DNA of 23,528 nucleotides from UBA11164 sp002420085. GTDB lineage: Bacteria; Pseudomonadota; Gammaproteobacteria; Xanthomonadales; Xanthomonadaceae. Within the stretch, counting starts at the first letter, position 1; every line of letters begins with the position of its first letter. A model generated the notes under the pieces. The model saw only the letters and a program-made list of their open reading frames with translations. It had not been told where the DNA came from and made no database searches. The DNA lies in NCBI GenBank assembly GCA_031976395.1, contig DALYLJ010000034.1, forward strand, positions 1 through 23,528, written 5' to 3'. Both the position numbers and the translations under genes were made by a program. Below are positions 7,458-15,863 of the stretch, piece after piece.

Positions 7458-8598
7458 ACGCCGACGCCCTGCGGCCCGTTCCGCGCCTTCTGCGGTCGTA
7501 CCGGATGCCGGTGCGGAATCCTCGTCGCGCCTGGCCGATGCCCGTGCCCACATCGACGGGATCGATCAGCGCATCCAGGAGTTGATCGCCGAGCGGGCAC
7601 GCTGGGCTCATCAGGTCGGCAAGGCCAAGGGGCCGCTGCGGGCGGCGGTCGATTACTACCGCCCGGAGCGCGAGGCGCAGGTCTTGCGGCGGGTGGTCGA
7701 TCGCAACCAGGGACCACTCAGTGATGACGTGCTGGTTCGGCTGTTCCGCGAGATCATGTCGGCCTGTCTGGCCCAGCAGGAGCCGCTCAAGGTCGGTTTT
7801 CTCGGCCCCGAGGGGACATTCTCGCAACAGGCACTGCACAAACATTTCGGTCACTCGGCACGGGCCTTGCCGTTGGCCAGCATCGATGAGGTGTTTCAGG
7901 AGGTCGAGGCCGGCAATGCCGATTTCGGGGTGGTGCCGCTGGAGAATTCCGGCCAGGGCTCGATCCAGTCCACGCTCGACATGTTCCTGACCACCGAGTT
8001 GAAGATCTGCGGCGAGGTCGAACTGCGGGTTCATCAGTTCCTGCTGTCGCGGACCGGCAATATCGACGACATCGAGCGGGTGTATTCGCATCCCATGTCG
8101 CTGGGCCAATGCAAGGCCTGGCTGCGCGAGCACCTGCCCGGTGTCGAACTGGTGCCGGTGTCGAGCAATGCCGAGGCGGCCCGACGGGCGCGCAAGGCCG
8201 ATGATGCCGCTGCGATTGCCGGTGAGTCGGCGGGTCACATCTATGGTTTGCGGGTGCTGAAGGGGCCGATCGAGGATCGCCCGGACAATACCACCCGCTT
8301 CGTGGTGCTCGGTCGGGAACTGCTGCCGCCGTCCGGCCACGATCGAACCTCGCTGCTGGTCTATGTCCGCGACAAGCCGGGGGCGCTGTACGATGTGCTT
8401 CGACCGCTGGCCGAGCAGGGCGTGAGCATGAGCCGGATCGAGTCACGACCCGCCCAGACCGGACGCTGGCACTGGGGGTTCTTCATCGATCTCGACGGCC
8501 ACGTCGAGGATGCGCCGGTGGCTTCGGCCTTGAAATCGCTGCGCAAGACCGCTGCCCAGGTCAAGCTGCTGGGGTCGTATCCGGTGGCGGTGCTGTGA
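7450..8598 (+). CDS. pheA: bifunctional chorismate mutase / prephenate dehydratase (P-protein)
   Basis: The 382-aa protein catalyses the two steps from chorismate to phenylpyruvate. About 27 Ala/Arg/Ser-rich residues precede the AroQ chorismate mutase domain (about 28-110), which contains RAHIDGIDQRIQELIAERA and K58/R71 positions. The prephenate dehydratase domain follows (about 114-290), with GPEGTFS (119-125) and TTRF (281-284). The ACT regulatory domain (about 300-378) has GALY (311-314) and ESRP (331-334), the motifs tied to phenylalanine feedback inhibition in this family. The start codon lies inside the last codons of serC, and the stop overlaps the hisC GTG. The upstream sequence has only a weak AAGGA 14 nt away, consistent with translational coupling. 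Activity and allostery are inferred from intact motifs. Confidence 0.96.
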   Translation: MAERRRPAARSAPSAVVPDAGAESSSRLADARAHIDGIDQRIQELIAERARWAHQVGKAKGPLRAAVDYYRPEREAQVLRRVVDRNQGPLSDDVLVRLFREIMSACLAQQEPLKVGFLGPEGTFSQQALHKHFGHSARALPLASIDEVFQEVEAGNADFGVVPLENSGQGSIQSTLDMFLTTELKICGEVELRVHQFLLSRTGNIDDIERVYSHPMSLGQCKAWLREHLPGVELVPVSSNAEAARRARKADDAAAIAGESAGHIYGLRVLKGPIEDRPDNTTRFVVLGRELLPPSGHDRTSLLVYVRDKPGALYDVLRPLAEQGVSMSRIESRPAQTGRWHWGFFIDLDGHVEDAPVASALKSLRKTAAQVKLLGSYPVAVL

Positions 8599-9734
8599 GC
8601 TTCGGCGTCGAGTCGCTGGCGCGCGAGGCGGTACGCCGGCTCAAGCCCTACGATCCGGGCCACGACATCGTCGCTCTGCGCGAGCAGCATGCCGAGCATG
8701 GGCTGCTGGAGCTGGGCGGCAACGAGAGCCACTGGGGCGCCAGCGGCGATGTCGAAATCGCCCTGGCGGCGACGATGACCGATCTGTGCCGGTATCCGGA
8801 CCCGCTCGGCACCCGGCTCAAGCGGGCGTTGGCAGCGCATTACGATCATCCGAGCGCCGGTATCGTGCTCGGCAATGGCAGCCACGAGTTGCTGATGCAG
8901 ATCGGCCAGGCATTTCTCGGTCCGGATGCCGGGTTGGTGGTGTCCAGGTACGCTTTCGCGGTCTATCCGATCGCGGCGGCGGCGGTCGGGGCGCCGGTCA
9001 CGGTAGCGCCGGCCCTGCCGGCCGATGCCGAGATGGCGCTCGGCCACGATCCCGAGGCGATGCTGGCGGCGATCGGCCCCGACACCCGCCTGGTCTGCCT
9101 GGCCAATCCGAACAATCCGACCGGCACCTGGTGGCGTGCTGCTCAGTTGGAAGACTTCCTGGCCCGTCTGCCGCGTCACGTGGTGTGCGTGGTCGATGAA
9201 GCCTATGCCGAATACGTGACCGATCCGGCCTGGCGCAGCGCGATCGAACTGCTGCCCCGGTTTCCCCGGTTGCTGGTTACCCGCACGTTCTCCAAGATCC
9301 ACGGCCTGGCCGCGCTGCGGGTCGGGGTCGCCCTGGCCGCGCCCAGTCTGGTCGGCCTGATCGAGCGCCTGCGCGAGAGTTTCAATGTCAATCAGATGGG
9401 TCTGGCGGCTGCCGAGGCGGCTCTGGCCGATCGCGCACACGTCGATCGGGTCTGCCAGGCCAATGCCGAGCAGCGCGATCGGTTGGCGGCAGCCTTGCGC
9501 CTGCGCGGTCTGTCGGTCGGGCCGACGCAGGGCAATTTCCTGCTGGTCCGGTTCGGGCCGCGCTGCGCCGAGATCGATGCCGGCCTGCTGAGGCAGGGCG
9601 TGGTGGTCCGGCCGATGCGCGGCTACGGCCTGGCCGAGCACCTGCGGATCACGGTCGGGCGGCCCGAGGACAGTGAGCGCCTGCTGACGGCGCTCGATGC
9701 CGTATTGGCGACGGTCGGCCCGGACACGGTTTGA
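8595..9734 (+). CDS. hisC: histidinol-phosphate / aromatic aminotransferase (HisC type)
   Basis: This 379-aa fold-type I PLP aminotransferase has GNESHWGAS (42-50), RYPDP (66-70), NPNNPTGT (171-178), DEAYAEY (201-207) and the PLP lysine K234 in TFSKIHGLAALR. The GTG start overlaps the pheA stop in a GTGA arrangement, so translation is coupled. Family knowledge: HisC converts imidazole acetol phosphate to histidinol phosphate. Copies sitting in serC-pheA-aroA clusters are often second paralogues that also transaminate phenylpyruvate or 4-hydroxyphenylpyruvate. The position right after pheA suggests it may complete phenylalanine synthesis. Substrate choice cannot be read from the sequence. No tyrA lies between this gene and aroA. 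Confidence 0.92.
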   Translation: MSFGVESLAREAVRRLKPYDPGHDIVALREQHAEHGLLELGGNESHWGASGDVEIALAATMTDLCRYPDPLGTRLKRALAAHYDHPSAGIVLGNGSHELLMQIGQAFLGPDAGLVVSRYAFAVYPIAAAAVGAPVTVAPALPADAEMALGHDPEAMLAAIGPDTRLVCLANPNNPTGTWWRAAQLEDFLARLPRHVVCVVDEAYAEYVTDPAWRSAIELLPRFPRLLVTRTFSKIHGLAALRVGVALAAPSLVGLIERLRESFNVNQMGLAAAEAALADRAHVDRVCQANAEQRDRLAAALRLRGLSVGPTQGNFLLVRFGPRCAEIDAGLLRQGVVVRPMRGYGLAEHLRITVGRPEDSERLLTALDAVLATVGPDTV

Positions 9735-9756
9735 CGACAACGACGGACTTCCGAAC

Positions 9757-11061
9757 ATGACGGTCGAATGGACTGCGGCGCCCGGTGCGCCGCTGCGCGG
9801 GGAACTGGTGGTGCCGGGCGACAAGTCGGTATCGCATCGGGCGATCATGCTGGCCAGCCTGGCCGATGGCCGTTCGCGAATCGATGGCTTCCTGGAAGGC
9901 GAGGACACGCGGGCCACCGCGCGGGCGTTCTCGGCCATGGGGGTGAGGATCGAAACCCCGGCGCCCGGCGTCCGCGAGGTACACGGTGTCGGTCTGCACG
10001 GGCTGGTCGCACCGTCTGGACCGATCGATTGCGGTAATGCCGGCACCGGCATGCGCCTGCTGGCCGGGGTACTGGCTGGCCAGGCATTCGCCAGCGAACT
10101 GATCGGTGATGGCTCGCTGTCGCGTCGGCCGATGGCTCGGGTGGTCGAGCCGCTGACCGCGATGGGTGCGCGGATCGACACCGCCGAGGCCGGTCGGCCG
10201 CCGCTGCGCATTCATGGCGGCTGCCCACTGCACGGCATCGAGTATCGAACGCCGGTCGCCAGTGCCCAGATCAAATCGGCGATCCTGCTGGCCGGTCTGT
10301 ACGCGCGCGGTGAGACGATCGTGCGCGAGCCGACCCCGACCCGCGATTACACCGAGCGCATGCTCACCGCCTTCGGCTGGCCGGTGAGCCTGGCACCGAC
10401 TGCCGTGGCCCTGACCGGCGGCCATCGGCTGCACGCCACCGAAGTGCGGGTGCCGGCCGATTTTTCATCGGCGGCATTCTTCCTGGTTGCCGCCACCGTG
10501 GTGCCGGGATCGGACCTGCTGCTGCGCCGGGTCGGCATCAATCCACGTCGGACCGGTCTGTTGCAGGCATTGCGGGCGATGGGTGCCGATATCGAGCTGA
10601 TTCCGGTCGGTGAGACCGGTGGCGAACCGGTCGCCGATCTGCGCGTGCGTCACGCCCGGCTGCGCGGTATCGAGGTCGATCCGGCCTGGGCACCGGACAT
10701 GATCGACGAGTTCCCGGTCCTGTTCGTGGCGGCCGCCCTGGCCGATGGCACGACCCGAGTGCGGGGTGCGGCCGAACTGCGGGTCAAGGAGTCCGATCGC
10801 ATCGCCGGCATGGCAGCGGCCCTGCGTGCGCTGGGTGTCGATCTGGTCGAACATCCGGATGGCGCCGATATCGTCGGCGGCCGGTTGGCCGGTGGTGTGG
10901 TCGATAGTCTGGGTGATCACCGGCTGGCGATGGCGATGGCGGTCGCCGGTCAGTGTGCCGGTGATCCGGTGCGCATCCGTGATTGCGCCAATGTCGAGAC
11001 CTCGTTCCCAGGCTTTGCCGAGCGGGCAGGGGCGATCGGCTTCGGGCTCACCCGGACCTGA
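9757..11061 (+). CDS. aroA: 3-phosphoshikimate 1-carboxyvinyltransferase (EPSP synthase)
   Basis: The 434-aa enzyme joins shikimate 3-phosphate and phosphoenolpyruvate in the sixth step of the shikimate pathway. Visible motifs are GDKSVSHRA (21-29), GNAGTGMRLLAG (93-104), SAQIKSAILLAG (169-180), D317/E318 in DMIDEFP, RVKESDRIA (342-350) and GDHRLAMA (386-393). The GNAGTG form and the overall pattern suit a class II-like or mixed bacterial type. The residue matching the glyphosate-tolerance Ala of CP4 synthase is Gly here, so tolerance is not indicated. The ATG at 9757 is used rather than the in-frame ATG at 9697, which lies inside hisC. The 22-nt gap and weak CGGA suggest co-transcription with hisC. 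In many relatives cmk and rpsA follow aroA, but here a convergent mfd does. Confidence 0.96.
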   Translation: MTVEWTAAPGAPLRGELVVPGDKSVSHRAIMLASLADGRSRIDGFLEGEDTRATARAFSAMGVRIETPAPGVREVHGVGLHGLVAPSGPIDCGNAGTGMRLLAGVLAGQAFASELIGDGSLSRRPMARVVEPLTAMGARIDTAEAGRPPLRIHGGCPLHGIEYRTPVASAQIKSAILLAGLYARGETIVREPTPTRDYTERMLTAFGWPVSLAPTAVALTGGHRLHATEVRVPADFSSAAFFLVAATVVPGSDLLLRRVGINPRRTGLLQALRAMGADIELIPVGETGGEPVADLRVRHARLRGIEVDPAWAPDMIDEFPVLFVAAALADGTTRVRGAAELRVKESDRIAGMAAALRALGVDLVEHPDGADIVGGRLAGGVVDSLGDHRLAMAMAVAGQCAGDPVRIRDCANVETSFPGFAERAGAIGFGLTRT

Positions 11062-11069
11062 TCGAAATG

Positions 11070-11090
11070 CCGACCCGGATGCGGGGTCGG
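11070..11090. terminator. hairpin between convergent aroA and mfd
   Basis: CCGACCC-GGATGCG-GGGTCGG forms a perfect 7-bp GC-rich stem. It starts 8 nt after the aroA stop and ends 17 nt before the mfd stop, so it could end transcription from both sides. No T-tract is present. Confidence 0.45.
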
Positions 11091-11107
11091 GCCGGGTGGC
11101 GGCACGT

Positions 11108-14100
11108 TCAGCCGCTCTCGGCGAGCGCGATCAGCAGGCCACGGGCAGCATCCAGGCGAGCCTTGCCGTCCGTCAGGTCCAGGCGGATGCGCAGGGTATC
11201 CGGGCCGTCCATCCGATAATGCTGCGGCTGACCCTGGATCAGCCGGATCAGGGCGCGCGGGTCGATTGCCGGTTTGGCGTCGAAGCGCAGCCGGCCGCCG
11301 CTGTCGCCGAGATCGAGCAGGCGGATGCCGAGCCGGTCGGCGCGCAGTTTCAGTTCGGCGGTCGCGAACAGATTGCGGGCCGGCTCCGGCAACAGGCCGA
11401 AGCGATCGATCATCTCGACCTGCAATTCACGTAGCTCGGCCTCATCACGGGCGCTGGCGATCCGTTTGTAGAAGGTCAGCCGGGTGTGGACATCGGGCAG
11501 GTAGTCGTCGGGGATCAGGGCGGCGACATGCAGTCGGACATCGGCACCGACCGGTGCGGTCAGATCGAGATCGGGCAGTCGGCCGGCCTTGAGCGCCCGC
11601 ACGGTGCGTTCGAGATACTCGCTGTACAGTCCGAAGCCGATTTCCGCAATCTGCCCGCTCTGGCCTTCACCGAGCAGTTCACCGGCACCGCGAATCTCCA
11701 GGTCGTGGGTGGCGAGGGTGAAGCCGGCACCCAGTTCCTCCATGGCGGCGATCGCATCCAGCCGTTTGCGGGCGTCGGCGGTCATCGCTCGGGTCTCCGG
11801 CACGAGCAGATAGGCATAGGCGCGGTGGTGACTGCGTCCGACCCGGCCGCGCAACTGGTGCAACTGGGCCAGACCGAAGCGGTCGGCGCGGTTGATCAGA
11901 ATGGTGTTGGCATTCGGGATGTCGATGCCGGATTCGATGATCGTGCTGCACAGCAGCAGGTTGAAGCGCTGGCGCTGGAAGTCGAGCATGACCTGCTCCA
12001 GTTCGCGCTCGGGCATCTGGCCGTGGCCGATGCCGATCCGCGCTTCGGGCACCAACTGCCCGAGTTCGCGGGCCATCTGCTTGATGCTGGCGACGTCGTT
12101 GTGCAGGAAATAGATCTGGCCGCCGCGCCCGAGTTCGCGCAGGCAGGCTTCCCGGATCAGCGCGTCGTCCCAGGTCGAGAGGAAGGTCTTGACCGCCAGT
12201 CGATGCGCCGGTGGCGTGGCGATCAGGCTCAATTCGCGCAGCCCGGCCATGGTCATGTTGAGGGTGCGCGGGATCGGGGTTGCGGTGAGGGTCAGCAGAT
12301 GGACTTCTGCGCGCAGGGCCTTCAGGCGCTCTTTCTGGCGCACGCCGAAGCGTTGCTCTTCGTCAACGATCACCAGGCCAAGGTCGCGGAAGGCGACATC
12401 GGATTGCAGCAGGCGATGGGTGCCGACGATGACATCCAATCGGCCGTCGGCGAGTTGCCCGAGACTGTCCTTGATCTCGCTCGGACTGCGCAGCCGCGAC
12501 AGCGATTCGATCCGGATCGGCCAATCGGCGAAGCGATCCCGGAAATTGCGGTAGTGCTGCTGGGCCAGCAAGGTGGTCGGCACCAGCACTGCCACCTGTT
12601 TGCCGGCCATGGCGGCCACGAAGGCGGCGCGCACGGCGACCTCGGTCTTGCCGAAGCCGACATCGCCGCAGCCCAGCCGATCCATTGGTGTCTCGCGGCC
12701 GAGATCGGCGATCACGCCCTCGATCGCGGCCAGTTGGTCCGGGGTTTCCTCGAACGGGAAGCCCGCAGCGAACGATTCGTACACGGCCCGATCGACCGGC
12801 AGGGCCAGACCCTTGCGCGCCTGTCGCTTGGCCTGGATTTCCAGCAGTTCGGCGGCGACGTCGCGGACTTTCTCAGCGGCCTTGCGCTTGGCCTTGCTCC
12901 AAGCTTCTCCACCGAGGCTGTGCAAGGGCGCATGTTCGGGATCGGCGCCGGTGTAACGATTGACCAGATGCAGTTGTGCGACCGGCACGTAAAGCTTGTC
13001 GCCCCGCGCGTATTCGATTTCCAGGTACTCACCGGGCTGGCCGCCGGCATCGAGCACCACCAGGCCACGATAGCGGCCGACACCGTGCGCTTCATGGACG
13101 ATCGGCGCGCCCTCGGCGATTTCGGTGAGATCGCGGATGATCGCTTCCGGCTCCCGACCGACCCGTCGGGTGCGCCGACCGTGGCTGGCACGTTCGGGGT
13201 ACAGTTGCCGCTCGGTCAGCAGGCACAGCGGCGGCTCGATCAGGGCGAAGCCATCTTCGAGTGGGGCGACCGTGATCGCCCAGCGCGGCAGGCCAGCGGT
13301 CTCGGCGGCGCTACCCGCCAGACCTGGGCCGAACTGCTGCCAATCGGCGATCGGATCGGGACGGATGCCATCGGCGTCCAGCAATTCCGACAGTGCCTCG
13401 CGTCGGCCGGGCGAATCGGCGGCCAGCAGAACCCGGCCAGGATAGGATGCAAGAAAGGCTTTCAGCGCACCGGCCGGCTCGCCCTTGGCGGCCAGCGGCA
13501 GTCTGGGTGCGGGCGCGAAACCGAGCGGATCGGCTTCGTTGTAGCGCGGATGGCCCTCGCTGCACGGTTCGATCCGGCTCAGTCGATTCAATTGCTCGCG
13601 CAGGTGGTTCGGCGACAGGTACAACGCATCCGGTGCCAGCACCGGTCGGTCGATATCGTGCCGGCGCTGTTGGTAGCGCTCGCCGATCTGTTGCCAGACG
13701 GTTTCGGCGGCAGCCAGGGTCGGCTCGGCGATCACCGCCAGAGCGTCGGCATCGAGGTAGTCGAACAGGCTGACCGTCGGCGTATCGAAGAACAGCGGCA
13801 GGTAATACTCGATCCCGCCGGGCGCGACACCGGCCTTGAGGTCGAGGTAGATCGAACAGCGCCTCGGATCGATCGCGAACTGCTCGCGCAGTCGTTCGCG
13901 GGCAGCCAGCAGGGCCGCTTCGTCGGTCGGGAACTCACGGGCCGGCAGCATCGAGATGACCGTCCGGGTGCCTTCCGAGCGCTGGCTTTCGGGATCGAAG
14001 CAGCGGATCGACTCGATGCTGTCGTCGAACAGTTCGATCCGGTAGGGCGTATCCGCGCCCATCGGAAACACGTCGAGCAGGGCGCCGCGGATGGCGAAAT

Positions 14101-14635
14101 CACCGGGGTCGCCGACCTGTTGCACCAGGCGATAGCCGGCACCGTCCAGTCGGCGCCGCTCCTGGCTCAGATCCAGGCGATCGCCGACCTGCCAGTCGAA
14201 GGTCTGGCCGGCGACGAAGGCGACCGGTGGCAGCCGCTGCATCAGGGTCGCGACCGGCACGACCAGGATGCCGTGTCGGCAGGCCGGTAGCCGGGACAGG
14301 GTCGCGATCCGCTGGCTGATGATGTCGGGATGCGGACTGAACAGGTCGTAGGGCAGGGTTTCCCAGTCCGGGAAATGCAGCACCGGCAGATCGCCCGCGA
14401 AGATATCGCCCGCGAAGATATTGCCCGCGAATATCCGAAGATCGTTTTCCAGCGCGTGGGCGCTCTGGCTGTCCGGACAGACCGCCAGGATCAGGCCGCG
14501 ATGGCCACGCGCGGCCTGGACCAGGGCCAGCGCCAGGGCGCTGGTCGAAGCCGGCAGCCGCCACCAGGCACGACGTTGCCCCGGACGCGGCAGCGTCGGA
14601 GTCGAAAGGGAGGGGTTCGCCATGAGGGCCGGCAT
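11108..14635 (-). CDS. mfd: transcription-repair coupling factor Mfd
   Basis: The protein of about 1175 aa removes stalled RNA polymerase and recruits UvrA. Domains in order: UvrB-like N-terminal part (WETLPYDLFSPHPDIISQR near 91-109, GALLDVFPMG near 185), the RNA-polymerase-interacting region (VHEAHGVGRY, KLYVPVAQLHLVNRY), and a RecG-like SF2 translocase with Walker A GDVGFGKTEVA near 655-665, TTLLAQQHY, DEEQRFG (DExx box), TATPIPRTLNM and the TRG motif. Helicase motif VI (HQLRGRVGRSHH) and the C-terminal TRCF domain (PDVHTRLTFYKRIA, DRFGLLPEPA, QPQHYRMDGP) follow. The start is uncertain between ATGs at 14635 and 14623, as neither has a clear ribosome binding site. An IFAGN-IFAGD-IFAGD repeat at about 68-82 is unusual. 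The gene is monocistronic as far as seen. Confidence 0.97.
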   Translation of the reverse strand: MPALMANPSLSTPTLPRPGQRRAWWRLPASTSALALALVQAARGHRGLILAVCPDSQSAHALENDLRIFAGNIFAGDIFAGDLPVLHFPDWETLPYDLFSPHPDIISQRIATLSRLPACRHGILVVPVATLMQRLPPVAFVAGQTFDWQVGDRLDLSQERRRLDGAGYRLVQQVGDPGDFAIRGALLDVFPMGADTPYRIELFDDSIESIRCFDPESQRSEGTRTVISMLPAREFPTDEAALLAARERLREQFAIDPRRCSIYLDLKAGVAPGGIEYYLPLFFDTPTVSLFDYLDADALAVIAEPTLAAAETVWQQIGERYQQRRHDIDRPVLAPDALYLSPNHLREQLNRLSRIEPCSEGHPRYNEADPLGFAPAPRLPLAAKGEPAGALKAFLASYPGRVLLAADSPGRREALSELLDADGIRPDPIADWQQFGPGLAGSAAETAGLPRWAITVAPLEDGFALIEPPLCLLTERQLYPERASHGRRTRRVGREPEAIIRDLTEIAEGAPIVHEAHGVGRYRGLVVLDAGGQPGEYLEIEYARGDKLYVPVAQLHLVNRYTGADPEHAPLHSLGGEAWSKAKRKAAEKVRDVAAELLEIQAKRQARKGLALPVDRAVYESFAAGFPFEETPDQLAAIEGVIADLGRETPMDRLGCGDVGFGKTEVAVRAAFVAAMAGKQVAVLVPTTLLAQQHYRNFRDRFADWPIRIESLSRLRSPSEIKDSLGQLADGRLDVIVGTHRLLQSDVAFRDLGLVIVDEEQRFGVRQKERLKALRAEVHLLTLTATPIPRTLNMTMAGLRELSLIATPPAHRLAVKTFLSTWDDALIREACLRELGRGGQIYFLHNDVASIKQMARELGQLVPEARIGIGHGQMPERELEQVMLDFQRQRFNLLLCSTIIESGIDIPNANTILINRADRFGLAQLHQLRGRVGRSHHRAYAYLLVPETRAMTADARKRLDAIAAMEELGAGFTLATHDLEIRGAGELLGEGQSGQIAEIGFGLYSEYLERTVRALKAGRLPDLDLTAPVGADVRLHVAALIPDDYLPDVHTRLTFYKRIASARDEAELRELQVEMIDRFGLLPEPARNLFATAELKLRADRLGIRLLDLGDSGGRLRFDAKPAIDPRALIRLIQGQPQHYRMDGPDTLRIRLDLTDGKARLDAARGLLIALAESG
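14391..14435. repeat. mfd: 15-bp in-frame tandem repeat inside mfd
   Basis: Two identical copies of TCGCCCGCGAAGATA (14391-14405, 14406-14420) are followed by a third with three mismatches (14421-14435). On the mfd strand they encode IFAGN, IFAGD and IFAGD just before LPVLHFPDWE. Fifteen-base units keep the frame, so copy number could change without breaking the gene. Confidence 0.85.
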
Positions 14636-14831
14636 TGTAGCAGCCCACTGGCGGGCCTTCGCTTGATCGCATCGCCCGCGCGCGAAGCCGGGCTGTCGGG
14701 TGGTGGCCTGCCGGTGCCGGTCTGCCGAGAACCGGCCTTGGGCGCGGGTGCGGACTGCGATCCGGGTCCGCTCGCGCCGTGGCCGGATCGCCTATGCTTG
14801 GCAGTCGTCGAATCCCTCGGATGTGTTCGTC

Positions 14832-15863
14832 ATGCGCAGTGCCAGATGGTCGTTTCGGTGTGCGGGTGGTGTGCCGCTGGCCGTGGTGTTGCTGGTCGGC
14901 TGTGCCGGGACCGGGCCGGTGGCACCCGATCCGCTGCCCGAACCGAGCGAGCCGCCACCGTCGGCCGAACCGAGCGAGCCCGAGGGGGTGGCCATCGAGG
15001 CGCCGATGGCGATCGTGCGGATGATCGAGGACGGCGAGTACCCACGTGCCCAGGCCGCGCTGGAGGCGCGCATTGCCAATGGCGCCCGAGATGCCTTGAC
15101 CCGTTCACTGCTCGATCAGTTGACTGCCGATCCGGCCCAGGTTCTGGGGCCGGTGGCTGGGCGTCATCCGGTCGAGCCAGGTGAGACGCTCAGTGGTCTG
15201 GCCCAGCGCTATCTCGGCGATCCGATGCTGTTCGTGATCCTGGCCCGCTACAACGGCATCGCTCGGCCGCGCGCGCTCGAAATCGGGCGGGTGCTGGCCG
15301 TTCCGGCGCGACCGGCTTCCGCTGCGGCTGTGGCTGATTCGGATGCCGACCCCGGTGAACCGCCCTGGACCGGTGAGCGTTACCGTCGGGAAATCGAGGC
15401 CGCGCTGGCCAGCGGTGAGATCGCATCGGCGCAGGAACTGCTGGCGCGGGCGCAGCAGGCGCGTCCGGGCACCGGTGAGTGGCAGCCTTGGCTGCGCCGA
15501 CTGTCGGACCGGGTCGAGGCCGAGACGGCTCAACGGCGGGCATTGGCGACTCCGGAAGCGACCGATCTGGCCAGCCGCGAGGCGGCCTTCGCCGACCTGC
15601 AACGGGCGCTTGCTCTGGTGCCCGGCCTGGAGCCAGCGACCAGCGCCCTGCCGGCCGTCCGGACCGCCCTGGTCGAAGCCCTGCATCGCGAGGCGGTGGT
15701 GCATTTCCGCAATCAGCGCGTCGATCCGGCGCTGGTCTTGTGGGACCGGGCCTTGGCGCTGGATCCCGAATTCGAGCCGGCCCAGGGCTATCGCCAGCGG
15801 GCGCTGGAGATCAGGCGTCGCCTGGAAACCCTGCCGGAGGCCGATCCGGTTCCCGAGGGCTGA
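14832..15863 (+). CDS. LysM-domain lipoprotein with a C-terminal TPR-like region
   Basis: The 343-aa predicted lipoprotein has a basic N-terminus, a hydrophobic segment 13-23 and a lipobox LVGC with Cys24. It continues with a Pro/Glu/Ser-rich linker containing repeated EPSEP (about 30-52) and a helical region to 108. One LysM domain (about 112-158) has HPVEPGETLSGLAQRYLGDP and IGRVLAVPA. An Ala/Leu-rich helical C-terminus (about 180-330) ends in a TPR-like pair with LVLWDRALALDPEFEPAQGY. LysM binds peptidoglycan, so the protein probably sits in the periplasm on the outer membrane. The ATG at 14832 is the only one that puts a signal peptide at the N-terminus, although no clear ribosome binding site precedes it. 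The 3' end overlaps the convergent kinase gene by 53 bp. A link to the neighbouring kinase is an inference from position. Confidence 0.82.
   Translation: MRSARWSFRCAGGVPLAVVLLVGCAGTGPVAPDPLPEPSEPPPSAEPSEPEGVAIEAPMAIVRMIEDGEYPRAQAALEARIANGARDALTRSLLDQLTADPAQVLGPVAGRHPVEPGETLSGLAQRYLGDPMLFVILARYNGIARPRALEIGRVLAVPARPASAAAVADSDADPGEPPWTGERYRREIEAALASGEIASAQELLARAQQARPGTGEWQPWLRRLSDRVEAETAQRRALATPEATDLASREAAFADLQRALALVPGLEPATSALPAVRTALVEALHREAVVHFRNQRVDPALVLWDRALALDPEFEPAQGYRQRALEIRRRLETLPEADPVPEG

Noticed and set aside
8361..10211. A 616-codon minus-strand open frame across pheA, hisC and aroA
   Set aside because: It spans three recognised genes in antisense and shows no motif or plausible start.
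11486..14290. A very long open frame (934 codons) on the plus strand
   Set aside because: It is antisense to mfd, whose motifs are complete. The antisense translation is Gln/Gly/Asp-rich with no domain. Long antisense frames are common in GC-rich coding DNA.
14793..14798. TATGCT as a -10 box for the LysM gene
   Set aside because: It resembles the -10 upstream of the reductase, but no acceptable -35 lies 16-18 bp upstream.
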